DNA from: Phycisphaerae bacterium
GTDB taxonomy: Bacteria > Planctomycetota > Phycisphaerae > UBA1845 > JAFGLZ01
Length of the DNA stretch: 64,000 nt
Direction: 5' to 3'
Assembly (NCBI GenBank): GCA_016927755.1
Contig: JAFGLZ010000222.1
Span: forward strand, 1-64,000
Shown: piece by piece, positions 15,978 through 26,216 of the stretch
How positions within the stretch are numbered: the first letter of the stretch is position 1
How the letters are laid out: each line of letters opens with the position of its first letter
Notes under the pieces: generated by a model
What the model was told of the DNA's origin: nothing
The model's database searches: none
Seen by the model: the letters and a program-made list of their open reading frames with translations, nothing else
Position numbers and translations under genes: made by a program

Positions 15978-17771
15978 CTACTTCCGGATCACCAGTTCGT
16001 CGCAGACCTTGCCTGCCATGTCGTACACTCGATAGACGAGGCGTTTGCCGGCGACGTCGAACTTCTGGCACCAGGGCCCGCCGCTCATGTATTTGACGGC
16101 GAAGTCGGGCAGCTTGCGGGGGCGCTGACGGTCGGGGATGCCCAGGGAGATGACGTAGATCGTTCCGTCGGCGGGGGAGGCGACGGGCGCGCCGTTTCGC
16201 ATGGGGCGGGTTCGCAGATAGTGGTGCACGTGGCCGTGGAGCATCATGTCGAGGTGGTGCTTAGCGAAGACTTCTTCCCATCGGCGGCGGATGGGGCCGT
16301 ACTCGTCGTCCTCCTTGAAGCAGTACATCGGGAAGTGGTAGATGGCCAGTCGCCACGTCGCGTCGGTTTCGGCGAGTTGCCGCTCCATCCACTTGGCCTG
16401 AATTTCGTAGGGGGTACCGACGTCGAGGACGAGGAAGAGGGCGTTGCCGTATCGGAAGCTGAAGGTTCGTTCGGGCTCGACGCCCTTGGGGCCGTTGCGG
16501 GGAAACTCGAAGAGGGCAAGCGGCATCCAGGCCCCCAGGCCGTCCTGGTCGTCGTGGTTTCCGAGGGAGAACGCGAGCGGCCTGTGGGCCAGCACGTCGC
16601 CTGAGTATCCGAGGAGCTTGTCCCAATCGTCGCGGAACAGTCCGGTGCTGACGACGTCGCCGGCGATGGCGTAGAAGGCGGTTTCGGGGTGGCGCTTGTC
16701 GACGGCTTGAATCAGTTGTCCCCATTCGGGCCTTCGGTGCGTGTCGCCGAACGTGACGAATGAGAAGGGGGCGTCGCCGTCCGGGGCGGTTCTGAACTCC
16801 GCTTGGTCGCTCCACACGTCGTTCTCGGGAGCCCCCACGCAGTACACGTACGCGGTCGCCGGCATCAAGCCGCGGAGGACGGCGGTGTGTCGGTGGACGT
16901 AGCGGTCGTTCATGAGAAGGCGGTCCTCGATGACCTCGCATGTCGCCTTGACTTCGGTCCATGGCGCGTCCTTGGCGGCTTGCCGGCGATACCGTACGAG
17001 GGCGTGCTTGACCGACGGGTTGGTTCGCCACTGAATCGTTTGCGTCGTCCGCGGGTTCTCGCTCCAGGTGAGCACGACCTGATCCGGCCTGGCCGACGAC
17101 GGGAACGGGGTCCTTCGGAAGGCCCCGATGAGGTGCGCCTCGCGAGCCCGGCCGCGATACGTCGTCAGGAGGAGCTGGCCCTCGAGCGACTTGGGCAGCT
17201 CTTCGATGTACAGATCGTCCCAATCGCGATAGGTCCAGGCGCCCTTCTTCATGGTGATGACGGCTTCGCCCGGGGGAAAGAGGTTGGTGATCTTGACGCT
17301 CACGCCGGGCTGTTGGGCCCCGACGCACACGAAGTAGACCGTGCGGTGCATGTCGAACCCGTTGATTCCGAGCTCGACGCGACCCGCGTTGAAGGGCTTC
17401 TGCCAGACCTCGTAGGACCATTCCTCGTTCTTGACGACGAGGTCGGTCTTGGCGAACCCGGCCGGGGCGAGCCAGAAGGGCACGACGGGCTGGTCGACGT
17501 TGCGGATGACCGAGACGACGACCGGGACATTGACATCGAAGTACCAGTACTTCGTGGCCAGGACCTTTCGCTGGTCGTCGGTGAAGAGCTTGAGGACGGT
17601 GTCAGGGGTTAGTGACGCGAGCGCCTTTTCGTCCATGGTGGCGTAGAGGCGTTTGACGACGTCGTCCATTGTCTGTTTGAGGGACGGCTCGGCGGACTGG
17701 GCGGGGCAGGGGCGAAGCCCTGTCATGACCGAAGCGGTCAGGGCAAGCGGTATCAGGAGGTTTCTCTTCAC
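15978..17771 (-). CDS. secreted purple-acid-phosphatase-like metallophosphoesterase
   Basis: 597 residues from the GTG at 17771, chosen because it follows AAGGGAG at good spacing and starts a signal peptide (KRNLLIPLALTASVMTGL, cleavage near AQSAEP); another GTG lies one codon upstream. Residues about 40-230 are a novel N-terminal part. A fibronectin-III-like purple-acid-phosphatase domain follows (VVLTWSENPRTTQTIQW). The calcineurin-like catalytic domain has the ordered metal motifs FGDTHR, AGDVVSTG, GNHDD, YHFPMY and HGHVHHY. It probably hydrolyses phosphomonoesters outside the cytoplasm. About 170 bases upstream on the minus strand lies the next gene's end, with a palindromic repeat between. 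Confidence 0.87.
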   Translation of the reverse strand: MKRNLLIPLALTASVMTGLRPCPAQSAEPSLKQTMDDVVKRLYATMDEKALASLTPDTVLKLFTDDQRKVLATKYWYFDVNVPVVVSVIRNVDQPVVPFWLAPAGFAKTDLVVKNEEWSYEVWQKPFNAGRVELGINGFDMHRTVYFVCVGAQQPGVSVKITNLFPPGEAVITMKKGAWTYRDWDDLYIEELPKSLEGQLLLTTYRGRAREAHLIGAFRRTPFPSSARPDQVVLTWSENPRTTQTIQWRTNPSVKHALVRYRRQAAKDAPWTEVKATCEVIEDRLLMNDRYVHRHTAVLRGLMPATAYVYCVGAPENDVWSDQAEFRTAPDGDAPFSFVTFGDTHRRPEWGQLIQAVDKRHPETAFYAIAGDVVSTGLFRDDWDKLLGYSGDVLAHRPLAFSLGNHDDQDGLGAWMPLALFEFPRNGPKGVEPERTFSFRYGNALFLVLDVGTPYEIQAKWMERQLAETDATWRLAIYHFPMYCFKEDDEYGPIRRRWEEVFAKHHLDMMLHGHVHHYLRTRPMRNGAPVASPADGTIYVISLGIPDRQRPRKLPDFAVKYMSGGPWCQKFDVAGKRLVYRVYDMAGKVCDELVIRK

Positions 17772-17862
17772 CACCGTTCTCCCTTCGATCCTTCGAGGTC
17801 GCGGCACGGGCGGATCCGCATCGTCTTGGCATCCGCTGAAGGCAGATTTCGTTTGTGAGCCT

Positions 17863-17887
17863 CATGGGCAAGATGCCCGTGCTACGG
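17863..17887. repeat. palindromic intergenic repeat, copy 2
   Basis: CATGGGCA-AGA-TGCCCGTG followed by CTACGG; one G-T-type mismatch between the arms. The CTA at 17882-17884 is, on the minus strand, the TAG stop codon of the SGNH lipoprotein gene. Confidence 0.8.
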
Positions 17888-18646
17888 CGCGATTGCCTCG
17901 GCGAACAGTCCGGCGACGATCTGATTGCCCTGGGCGCTGAGGTGATTGCAGTTTTGGTAGTTGGCCGGATCGCCGCGGAGCTCGGCGTCGCTGTCGGCGA
18001 CGTCGACGAGGACGGCGCCGCGATTCTGGGCCGCTTGCCGGATGCGCTCGTTCAACAGCGTTACGTAGGCGTTGGCGTTGTCGGCCTGGCCGGGCAGGAG
18101 AACGCCGAGCACGAGGGGGTCGCAGTCCAGACTGCCCCGCGGGAGGAAGAAGTAGGTTGCGACGTAGACGTCCCATCCGGCGTCCTGGGCCAGCCGGATG
18201 GCGGCTTCGATGTTGGCCTGGATCTCGTCCAGCTTGGACTCGAGCCGCGCGGTGAGGGGGTAGTCGGCGCTCTCGGGCGAGAGGAGCAACAGCGGGTCGA
18301 GACTCTTGATCAGATCGATCAGGTCGCCGCCGCCTTCCCAGTAGAGCATGGCCACGGCGTTGGGGAAGATGCCGCGGTCGATCAGGGAGCGGAGTCGCGT
18401 GACGCCCTCGGCGCTGGTTTCGCCGCCGTCGCCCTCGTTCGAGAAGGCGTTGGACGATTCACCGAGCAGGTTCGGCAGGTACGTGACGTAGTCCCGCTCG
18501 CTCGGACCGCGCGTGGAGGAGTCGCCAAAGGCCACGTATCGAACCGCCGGGTCCGGCAGGCGCAGGAAACTGTCGTTGCCGCAGCCGAGGACCCATCCCA
18601 GACAGACGAGACACGTGGGAAGCAGCCAGATTCGTGTAGTCCGCAT
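17882..18646 (-). CDS. SGNH/GDSL-family lipoprotein hydrolase
   Basis: 254 residues with a lipoprotein signal: hydrophobic stretch IWLLPTCLVCLGWVLG then Cys22. The catalytic block FGDSSTRG (S43) follows; a Gly/Asn-containing block and the C-terminal NHLSAQGN complete an SGNH esterase/lipase-like set. It is predicted to be lipid-anchored and to deacylate an unknown ester, perhaps on a glycan. A TATAAT -10-like box stands about 40 bases upstream of the start. The TAG stop codon is formed by the edge of a palindromic repeat, so the present C terminus (FAEAIAP) may have been set by insertion of that repeat. Confidence 0.78.
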   Translation of the reverse strand: MRTTRIWLLPTCLVCLGWVLGCGNDSFLRLPDPAVRYVAFGDSSTRGPSERDYVTYLPNLLGESSNAFSNEGDGGETSAEGVTRLRSLIDRGIFPNAVAMLYWEGGGDLIDLIKSLDPLLLLSPESADYPLTARLESKLDEIQANIEAAIRLAQDAGWDVYVATYFFLPRGSLDCDPLVLGVLLPGQADNANAYVTLLNERIRQAAQNRGAVLVDVADSDAELRGDPANYQNCNHLSAQGNQIVAGLFAEAIAP

Positions 18647-18685
18647 CGGTGCACGACTCCTTTCGGTGCGTTTCCGCCTTGATGC

Positions 18686-18691
18686 ATTATA
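18686..18691 (-). promoter_or_regulatory. -10 box candidate for the SGNH lipoprotein gene
   Basis: TATAAT on the minus strand, about 40 bases before the ATG at 18646. No good -35 box is found at 16-18 bases, so this is a partial match. Confidence 0.35.
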
Positions 18692-18897
18692 CGCTTGGCG
18701 AGGCCCGGATTCCCGCGAATGACGAACCGGCCGCAGCGCTCGGTCGTACTGCTGTGTAGAACTTTGCAGGTCCAGGAGGCCGGGCCCGGGAAGGTTCGGC
18801 CGAAGTCGTCTGTTTCACGTGACTCTCTTTTCGATTGTGTCGTTGCCGCGAATCGCGCGTGCCGCTGAATGTGCGCGCCCGCGAAAGGAGGCCCGAC

Positions 18898-19713
18898 GTG
18901 CTCGCATGGTTCAGACAGCTCGACGATCTGCTGCGCGGCCGGAAGACCGCTCCGGACCTTCTCGCCGAGGGGGAGATCGAACTGCCCCTTCGCGCGTTTG
19001 TGCCTCTGGCTGTGGTGCTGGGCGCCACGTACGGGTTCTTCATGGGGTGGTACGCGGTCCTTTGCCGGGACACCGAGAGCTACTGGCAGGTGATCGCGTC
19101 GATGGTGAAGCTGCCGGCACTGTTCTTGCTGACGCTAGTGGTGACGTTCCCCTCGCTCTACGTCTTCAACGCGCTGGTCGGTTGCCGGTTGAGCTTCGGT
19201 GCGACGCTGCGCCTGCTGGTGGGGGCGGTCGTGATCAATGTGGCGGTCGGCGCTTCGTTCGGGCCGATCCTCGGCTTCTTCACGCTCAGCACGACGAGCT
19301 ATCCCTTCATGACCCTGTTGAACGTCGTGCTGCTGGGCATCTCCGGCATCGTGGCCCTGACGTTTCTGCTGCACACGCTGCGTCGCCTGTCGGCGGCGCC
19401 GAAGACAGTCCCGCCCCGAGTGATCCCCGCCGAGGACGCACAGGGGGATTCACCGCTGGGCGAGGAAGGCCCCTTCGACATCGGACCGATCGAGCGTCCG
19501 CCCGACGGGCTGCCCGAACAAGCGCTCGGCAAGGCCTGGGGCATCTTCCAGATCTGGGTGATCATCTACGGGCTGGTGGGCGCGCAGATGGGCTGGCTAC
19601 TTCGACCGTTCATCGGCGCCCCGACGATGGAATTCACCTGGTTCCGCTCTCGGGAGGGCAACTTCTTCCAGGCGGTCCACTGGCAGATCCACGCCCTGTT
19701 CGCGGGCTCGTAG
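18898..19713 (+). CDS. membrane protein with Yip1-like helices, paralogue 1
   Basis: 271 residues from the GTG at 18898, which follows a perfect AAAGGAGG at seven bases; an upstream in-frame ATG lacks one. Six or so transmembrane helices are visible (for example FVPLAVVLGATYGFFMGWYA, LLLTLVVTFPSLYVFNALVG shortened here). The last part reads GAQMGWLLRPFIGAP. The next gene encodes a protein with the same order of motifs, so the two arose by duplication. A loop of about 60 hydrophilic residues sits before the last helix pair. The role is unknown; Yip1-like permease-type proteins often accompany transport genes. Confidence 0.72.
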   Translation: MLAWFRQLDDLLRGRKTAPDLLAEGEIELPLRAFVPLAVVLGATYGFFMGWYAVLCRDTESYWQVIASMVKLPALFLLTLVVTFPSLYVFNALVGCRLSFGATLRLLVGAVVINVAVGASFGPILGFFTLSTTSYPFMTLLNVVLLGISGIVALTFLLHTLRRLSAAPKTVPPRVIPAEDAQGDSPLGEEGPFDIGPIERPPDGLPEQALGKAWGIFQIWVIIYGLVGAQMGWLLRPFIGAPTMEFTWFRSREGNFFQAVHWQIHALFAGS

Positions 19714-19728
19714 ATCGGGGCGTTCGTC

Positions 19729-20391
19729 ATGCGAGCCGCCTTGTCACAGGCCGATGCGTTCTTGAGGGCCACCGGCCCGTTCGCGCCGTCCGAAGTGGCC
19801 CGACGCCCGAGATGGTGGCTACCGGTCATCGTGGTCACTTTCGCGCCGATTTACGGGGCGACGATGGGCAGCTATCACCTGGTGGCGGTCGAGCGGGCGT
19901 GGCAGATGGTCTTCTCGGGCGTGAAGATTCCGATGCTGCTGCTGGCCACGAGCGCGTTGTGCCTGCCCGGCTTCTTCGTGCTGAACACGATTCTCGGCCT
20001 GCGGGAGGATTTACGTGAGGCGCTTCAGGCCATCGTGGCGGGCCAGGCCGGACTGAGCGTAGCGCTGGCGTCCCTGTCGCCGGTCATTCGCTTCTGGTAC
20101 TTCTCGTGTGATACGTATCAGTTGGCGGTGCTGGCCAACGCCGCGATGTTCGCCCTGGCCACGATCGCCGGCCACCTCGTCATGCTGCGTTACTACCGCG
20201 TGCTCATCCGCCGCCACCCGTGCCATCGGATCGCGTTGTACGGCTGGCTTGGGCTGTACGCCTTCGTGGGGGTCCAGATGGGCTGGATGCTGCGGCCGTT
20301 CGTAGGGGCTCCGATCATCCGCGTCTCGTTCTTCCGTGATGAGCCCTTTAGCAACGCCTACGTTGTGGTGGCGGGGCTCTTGTTCGGGTGA
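19729..20391 (+). CDS. membrane protein with Yip1-like helices, paralogue 2
   Basis: 220 residues starting 15 bases after the previous gene, so in the same transcript. It shares the motifs APIYGATMGSYH (compare GATYGFFMGWYA in paralogue 1) and GVQMGWMLRPFVGAP near the C terminus, but lacks the long hydrophilic loop. About five or six transmembrane helices are present. The pair probably forms a heteromeric membrane complex. Function unknown. Confidence 0.72.
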   Translation: MRAALSQADAFLRATGPFAPSEVARRPRWWLPVIVVTFAPIYGATMGSYHLVAVERAWQMVFSGVKIPMLLLATSALCLPGFFVLNTILGLREDLREALQAIVAGQAGLSVALASLSPVIRFWYFSCDTYQLAVLANAAMFALATIAGHLVMLRYYRVLIRRHPCHRIALYGWLGLYAFVGVQMGWMLRPFVGAPIIRVSFFRDEPFSNAYVVVAGLLFG

Positions 20392-20537
20392 GGCGGACGG
20401 TCATTCCGACGAACCTGCTCGTGGACGTGTGGGGTCGTTGAAGGGCGGCTCCAGGGGTGGGATTCCAGTCCCCGCATGGGCTCGGCGATGGGGACGCCGG
20501 CAGGTTGCGGGCGCTCGGAAGACGCTCTACACGAGCA

Positions 20538-21407
20538 CTACTTCCACTCTTTCGTTATTGAGTCGTTCCGACGGCGTGTTCTTTCCACGTGTTCCTGAAA
20601 CTGTCGCCGATCCGCCTCGGCCTTCTCTGGGGACGTGAAGCGAGTCGTGCCGAAGGGGGAAGGTGGGTTTCGCCAGGTGTCCATGACGACGGCCGGGAAT
20701 CCAGGGACTGCCGTGCAGTCGGGGTAGGTGAACTTCCGAAGGGAGGCCTCCCAGACGAGTCGTGGCGCGATGTCCTTCCACCACGCCTTCATTTCCGAAT
20801 GCATCCTCGCACGGATTGCCTTCGGCGCGAACGGGCATCCGAAGCAGGCAGAGCTCACGAGCGAACCTTCAAGTAGGACCCAGGTCTGGATGACCTCCAG
20901 GGCGGGTTCCCAGTACTCCGTGTTCGTTAGCTCGATGGCCTGTTCGATTCCTTCGCGGTAGACGTCCTTCAGCGGCCTTGTCGAGTTCCTCTCGAGGAAC
21001 TCGCGATATCTGGTCACGATCCCCGCGCCCGTCTTGGCAAGCAGGACCTTTGGCACCTCTGTGAACTCGCATCGACCCGAAAGCTCCCAGACCGCGAACA
21101 TGTCTCTTCGGATCATCCGCTCGAGGGTGGACGGGGAATGCTTGGCTCGCGCGACTGGCGGGGCCGTCATTCTCGAGGTGCTCGTAGGAGAGAGACGAGT
21201 CGTTGTTCGACCCGATCGAGTCTGGTCGGCTTGGTAGAGTTCACGGAGTTCCGCCAGGTTCGCCTCGATCTCTGCGAGCTTTGCCTTCACGGGCTGCTGC
21301 CATGCAGTCGATTCCTCGGAACGGGAGCAGGCACCCATCAACGAGAGGATCGCGATCAGAGGTCCTACCGTGCAGATACGGCGCCTCGGTTCTCGGTGGC
21401 TGCACAT
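20538..21407 (-). CDS. lipoprotein of unknown function
   Basis: 289 residues from the ATG at 21407, which has GGAGGG eight bases upstream and starts a lipoprotein signal (VGPLIAILSLMGACS, with Cys in the lipobox LMGAC). A predicted helical segment with heptad-like spacing follows (VKAKLAEIEANLAELRELY). The rest is helical and rich in Trp (AVWELSGRCEF, MKAWWKDIAPRLVWEAS), with a short CFGC motif that could bind metal or form a disulphide. No known domain was recognised. The gene is convergent with the membrane-protein pair and followed by an intergenic gap before an ABC transporter. Confidence 0.65.
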   Translation of the reverse strand: MCSHREPRRRICTVGPLIAILSLMGACSRSEESTAWQQPVKAKLAEIEANLAELRELYQADQTRSGRTTTRLSPTSTSRMTAPPVARAKHSPSTLERMIRRDMFAVWELSGRCEFTEVPKVLLAKTGAGIVTRYREFLERNSTRPLKDVYREGIEQAIELTNTEYWEPALEVIQTWVLLEGSLVSSACFGCPFAPKAIRARMHSEMKAWWKDIAPRLVWEASLRKFTYPDCTAVPGFPAVVMDTWRNPPSPFGTTRFTSPEKAEADRRQFQEHVERTRRRNDSITKEWK

Positions 21408-21728
21408 GCGATTGCCCTCCTCGCTCGATCGGTCACATTGTCGAGGGCTCGGAGATGATGGGCAAGTGCGATGACGGACCCCTTCCCCGCACCTGAGAAG
21501 CGCCAAATGGGAGATCCCGGATCAACACAGATGTGACTGTACTTTCGTCCAGCCCTTCAGCCTTCTGACTTCGTCCTTCGTACTTCGCTCCCGCGAGACG
21601 CGGGAGGGCGGGTTGATCCCCTTCGTACAAGCGGATAGGCTTGTCGGCGGTCAAGGTGTTCATGCGGACATTGCCGATGGCAAGCGGCATGGGCGCTACG
21701 CGAGCGAGGACATCGGGCGGGACGCTAG
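21408..21728. other. intergenic region upstream of the ABC transporter
   Basis: No gene is visible in about 320 bases between divergent genes. A short inverted repeat CCCGC-gagac-GCGGG lies near 21592-21606. No clear promoter was found for either side. Confidence 0.4.
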
Positions 21729-22517
<789 letters not shown>

Positions 22518-22579
22518 CGAGGATGTCCGCACGGCGGGCCCTGCTGGCGCCGCTTGAGGCGAGCGAGCTTCGCAACGCT

Positions 22580-22635
22580 GTAACGCAGGCTTCCAGCCTG
22601 CACAGAAAGCAGGCAAGGATGCCTGCGGTACACGC
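22580..22635. repeat. pair of palindromic elements, GCAGGC variety
   Basis: Two adjacent palindromes: GCAGGC-ttcca-GCCTGC and GCAGGCA-agga-TGCCTGC, then GGTAC. The second is a variant of the CACGGGCA-TGCCCGTG family with both arms changed together. They lie between the ATPase and the GNAT gene. Confidence 0.7.
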
Positions 22636-22674
22636 AGGAAAAGGTGTCAGGAACCTTTTGCGCAGTGGCCTTTG

Positions 22675-23220
22675 ATGAGCAAGCTCGGCGTCGAACTTCG
22701 ACCGGCCACGGCGGCCGACCTGAACGACCTGATCGAGCTGTTGCTCGGCGAGATGCCGGCCGGCGCGAACGCGGCCAACCTGGCCGCGGCGGAGCAGCTC
22801 GATCGGCTGGATCGGCAGGAGCGCGGTGAGGTCGAGTTCCTCGTTGCCGAGCGCAAGGGCAAGATCGTCGGGCAGATCGTCCTGAGATGGCCGGGCAAGC
22901 CCGACCGATGGGGGCGGACGGACCGTCAGCCCCTGGCCGACGTCGAGGATCTCCGGGTGACGCCGGCGCATCGAGGGCGAGGCGTGGGGGCCGAGATGCT
23001 CGACCACGTCGAGTGGCTGTGCATGCGGGAGGACATCGATCGGGTCGTCCTGGCCGTGGACCCGTCGACGGACGCGGACATCGTGGCCTGGCTCCAGCGA
23101 CGAGACTATGTGCCGGTGGGCGATGCTTATGAGGTCCCACGTGACGGCTCCGGGGAGGGGGAAGGGTCCACGAGCGCCGAGCCGAGCCGGCGCGTGGATC
23201 TGGTGAAGGATCTTTGGTGA
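22675..23220 (+). CDS. GNAT-family N-acetyltransferase
   Basis: 181 residues from the ATG at 22675; a TTG one codon earlier is in frame, and no strong ribosome site precedes either. The acetyl-CoA binding core is visible: EDLRVTPAHRGRGVGAEML, with the pyrophosphate-binding RGRGVGA. The preceding strand VEFLVAERKGKIVGQIVL is typical of the fold. The C-terminal 30 residues (GSGEGEGSTSAEPSRRV) are low-complexity. Substrate unknown. It sits between the ATPase and permease of an ABC exporter and starts 157 bases after the former. Confidence 0.83.
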   Translation: MSKLGVELRPATAADLNDLIELLLGEMPAGANAANLAAAEQLDRLDRQERGEVEFLVAERKGKIVGQIVLRWPGKPDRWGRTDRQPLADVEDLRVTPAHRGRGVGAEMLDHVEWLCMREDIDRVVLAVDPSTDADIVAWLQRRDYVPVGDAYEVPRDGSGEGEGSTSAEPSRRVDLVKDLW

Positions 23221-23242
23221 AGCCAAGCGGTAGCAAGCGCCC

Positions 23243-25999
23243 ATGAGGTACTGGCGACAACTGGCATTTCGCACGTGGCGGCAGCGTCCGGGGCGGACGC
23301 TCGGGGCTATCCTGGCCATCGCTATGGGCGTGGCGGTGGTGGTCTGGATATCGAGCTGCTACGAGTCCGCGCGGCAGTGGGTGACGGACCTTGTCTACGG
23401 CTGGGTCGGGCAGACGCACATCTACGTACGGTCGCCCCTGGGCAAGTGGGGTACGCTCCCGGATCGATGCGTGCCCGAGTTGCGGAAGCTAAAAGAGGTC
23501 AAGTACCTGACGGAGGTGTTACGGCACCCGATAGCCAAAGGGATCAAGGCCATTGAGGGCATGGATCCGGCGGCGGTGGCCGAGCTGGTTCCGCAGCGTG
23601 TGGAGGCCTTCGGCATCGACCCGGAGAACGAGCCGTACTTCCGCAGCCCGAAGCTCGTGGCGGGGCGATACCTTCAACCCGGCGACACGCGGCAACTGGT
23701 CATGGAGACCGGCCTGGCGGAGCTGATGGACGTTCACCTGGGGGACAAGTTTCTGCTGTATCCTCAGATGGGCGGGGCGCCCGTGCCGTTCGACGTCGTG
23801 GGGATCATTGAGAAACGGCGGATCGGGAGGTTTCAGTTCGGCGTGGTGTACGTCCCGATCAACGAGGTGCGCGAGTTGCGCAGCGTCCCGAACCAGTTCA
23901 CCACGGTGGACATCATCCTCTACGACGGATCGATCCCATCGCTTCAGCGGACGGAGGTACTGATCCGCAATCTGTTGCGACGAATGGACTACGGTCGTGC
24001 GATCGAGGTGGCTTCGGCGGTAGAGCGTCTTAAGCAGATGCAAGCGGCGCAGAAGCACTTCCAGGACATTCTGCTCAGGATCAGCGGCTGCGCGCTGCTT
24101 ACGAGCTTCTTTGTGATCCTGACGACGCTCACGGTGGGGGTGATCGAGCGGATCACGCAGCTCGGGCTGATGCGGTGCATCGCGCTGACGCGGATGCAAC
24201 TCGTGGGCCTGATCATGCTCGAGGTGGTTCCGATGGGGGCCATCGGCATCGTGCTGGGCATTCCGCTTGGCATCGGGCTGACGGTGCTGACGGTGTACAC
24301 GCTTCCGGATTACTTCTCGATCTACTCGTTGGCGATCAGCCGGCCGGGCATTTGGATGGGTGTCTTCGCGGGGGCGGTAGCCACGCTGATGGGGGTGCTG
24401 GTGTGGCCTGCGCCGAAGGCTTTGTTGGTGTCTCCGCTGGAGGCGTCTCGTCCGCGGGCGCGGAGCCGGCGTCGATGGGGCGAGACGGTCGCCGCGGGGG
24501 GGGGTGTCGTTCTCATCATTCAGCAGATTTGGGTCATCCACGCGTTCCCTCTCGAGAACCCGTATTTCCTGGTCATTACGACGGTCAGCATGCTGGTGGC
24601 CTTTATCGGCTACGCCTTGATCGCGCCGGCGGTGATCGTGGTGATCGGGCAGTGGCTCCTCGCGGGGGTGGCGATGCTGATGAGGATCCGCCCGCGTGTG
24701 ATGCGCGATCAGGTGGCGCTGGCTCCGTGGCGGAGCGCGGGGATCTGCTGCGGGCTGATGGTGGGTCTGGCGCTGATCGTGGCGCTGCTGGTCCACGCCG
24801 AGAGCGTGATTCACGGTTGGCGTTTTCCGCGGGAGTTCCCGGAGGCGTACGTGTGGTGTTGGTACGCCGTGGACGAGAAGAAGCTCGATGACGTCAAGAA
24901 GGTCAAGGGCGTCAAGTCGGTCTCGGCGTTCGGCGAGTTCGGATGCATGATCGGGCGGACGTACACGGGTTGGCGGAGGTTCATGAACGCGCTCACTCGA
25001 TTCGTCGCGGTCGATCCCGATTCGTGGCCCGACGTAATCAAGGTGGAGTTCATCGAGGGGAATCTGGAGGAAGCGCAGGCCATGCTGCGCCGAGGGGGGC
25101 ACGTCTTGGTCGCCGAGGAGTTCTCCAACACTCAGGAGAAGCACCTGGGCGATTCGGTCACGATCCGCGTCCAGGGCCAGCAGCACACGTTCAAGGTGGC
25201 GGGGGTCGTCACGAGCACGGCCATCGAGATCGCCGCGAGCTTCTTCGAGGCGGAGGCCGAACTGCAAGTTGCGTGTGTGGGTTCCGTGGTGGGCACGATC
25301 GAGGACGCCAAGCGCTACTTCAACGTCGGCGGCGTCAAGATGTTCCTCCTCAATTTCGATTTGCCGGCCGAGCCTGTGCCCCCGGACTTCCCGGATCCCG
25401 GGCGTTACGCGTTGCCCGAGGCGTCCGAGGGCGAGTTCGAGTTCGGGTTGCCGATCGGCAAGCTCAGTCGCCAGGATCAATGGCAGCGATACCGTGAAAC
25501 GAGAGTGCTGACGGAGGTGAAGGAGACGATCGAGGACACCCACGCCTGGAGCGGCTCGGTCCGAGAGCTCAAGAAGCGCATCGACCAGGAGATCCGCACG
25601 ATGACGCACATCATCAGCGTGATCCCCGCGTTCTTCCTGGTCATCGCCGGCATCGGCGTGCTCAACCTGATGATGAGCAACGTGGCGAGTCGGTCTCGCG
25701 AGCTGGCGCTGCTTCGGGCGGTCGGCATGACGGAGTTCCAGATCCTTCGGATGGTGATCGGCGAGGCGCTCGTTCTCGGCCTGCTTAGCGGGCTGATCGG
25801 CCTGCCGCTCGGCATCCAGCTCGCGCACGCCTCGAACGTCTTCACCGAGCGGATGTTCGCCTATCGCCCCGAGCTCGCGATCCCCTGGGACTGGGTGGTC
25901 GGCACGATGGTGCTGACGGTCAGCATCTGCCTGGTCGCGGGGCTATGGCCCGCCCATCGCGCGAGTCGAAGCAACGTCATCGAGGCGCTGGCGTCGTAG
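23243..25999 (+). CDS. ABC transporter permease, double FtsX/MacB type
   Basis: 918 residues, beginning with a basic N terminus and a first transmembrane helix (LGAILAIAMGVAVVVWISS). A large extracytoplasmic MacB-like domain follows (residues about 40-260), then a cluster of helices about 275-410, a second half with more helices from about 430, a second soluble domain and a final FtsX helix bundle (RELALLRAVGMTEFQILRMV, GLIGLPLGIQLAH). This is two permease units in one chain, so a single copy may form the transporter with two ATPases. The gene starts 22 bases after the GNAT gene. It likely moves lipoproteins or lipids from the membrane; substrate unknown. Confidence 0.9.
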   Translation: MRYWRQLAFRTWRQRPGRTLGAILAIAMGVAVVVWISSCYESARQWVTDLVYGWVGQTHIYVRSPLGKWGTLPDRCVPELRKLKEVKYLTEVLRHPIAKGIKAIEGMDPAAVAELVPQRVEAFGIDPENEPYFRSPKLVAGRYLQPGDTRQLVMETGLAELMDVHLGDKFLLYPQMGGAPVPFDVVGIIEKRRIGRFQFGVVYVPINEVRELRSVPNQFTTVDIILYDGSIPSLQRTEVLIRNLLRRMDYGRAIEVASAVERLKQMQAAQKHFQDILLRISGCALLTSFFVILTTLTVGVIERITQLGLMRCIALTRMQLVGLIMLEVVPMGAIGIVLGIPLGIGLTVLTVYTLPDYFSIYSLAISRPGIWMGVFAGAVATLMGVLVWPAPKALLVSPLEASRPRARSRRRWGETVAAGGGVVLIIQQIWVIHAFPLENPYFLVITTVSMLVAFIGYALIAPAVIVVIGQWLLAGVAMLMRIRPRVMRDQVALAPWRSAGICCGLMVGLALIVALLVHAESVIHGWRFPREFPEAYVWCWYAVDEKKLDDVKKVKGVKSVSAFGEFGCMIGRTYTGWRRFMNALTRFVAVDPDSWPDVIKVEFIEGNLEEAQAMLRRGGHVLVAEEFSNTQEKHLGDSVTIRVQGQQHTFKVAGVVTSTAIEIAASFFEAEAELQVACVGSVVGTIEDAKRYFNVGGVKMFLLNFDLPAEPVPPDFPDPGRYALPEASEGEFEFGLPIGKLSRQDQWQRYRETRVLTEVKETIEDTHAWSGSVRELKKRIDQEIRTMTHIISVIPAFFLVIAGIGVLNLMMSNVASRSRELALLRAVGMTEFQILRMVIGEALVLGLLSGLIGLPLGIQLAHASNVFTERMFAYRPELAIPWDWVVGTMVLTVSICLVAGLWPAHRASRSNVIEALAS

Positions 26000-26216
26000 T
26001 TCTCCGTTACACATCAATCAATGCATGGGTGGGCCGTGGCTCTAGCCATCAGGGACGCAATTCCCCGCCCGAATTCGCGTACCCCACCGCTGAAGCGATG
26101 GGCCACCCGGTCTGGGCGAACCCATCAGACCACGTGTGACAGATCGCTGGTCCATGGCGCGCTTGCGGTGGTGCGGATGATCGAGGTGTCGGCGGGTCTC
26201 TCGGACTTCCGAACTG

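Noticed and set aside
23519..25828. 769-codon antisense frame over the FtsX permease
   Set aside because: It is Arg/His/Asp-rich without any domain signature, while the plus-strand permease has clear helices and motifs.
26000..26216. Structured RNA or terminator between convergent genes
   Set aside because: Some self-complementarity exists (GGGTGGGCC against GGGCCACCC) but no convincing stem with a T-run; I could not call it a feature.
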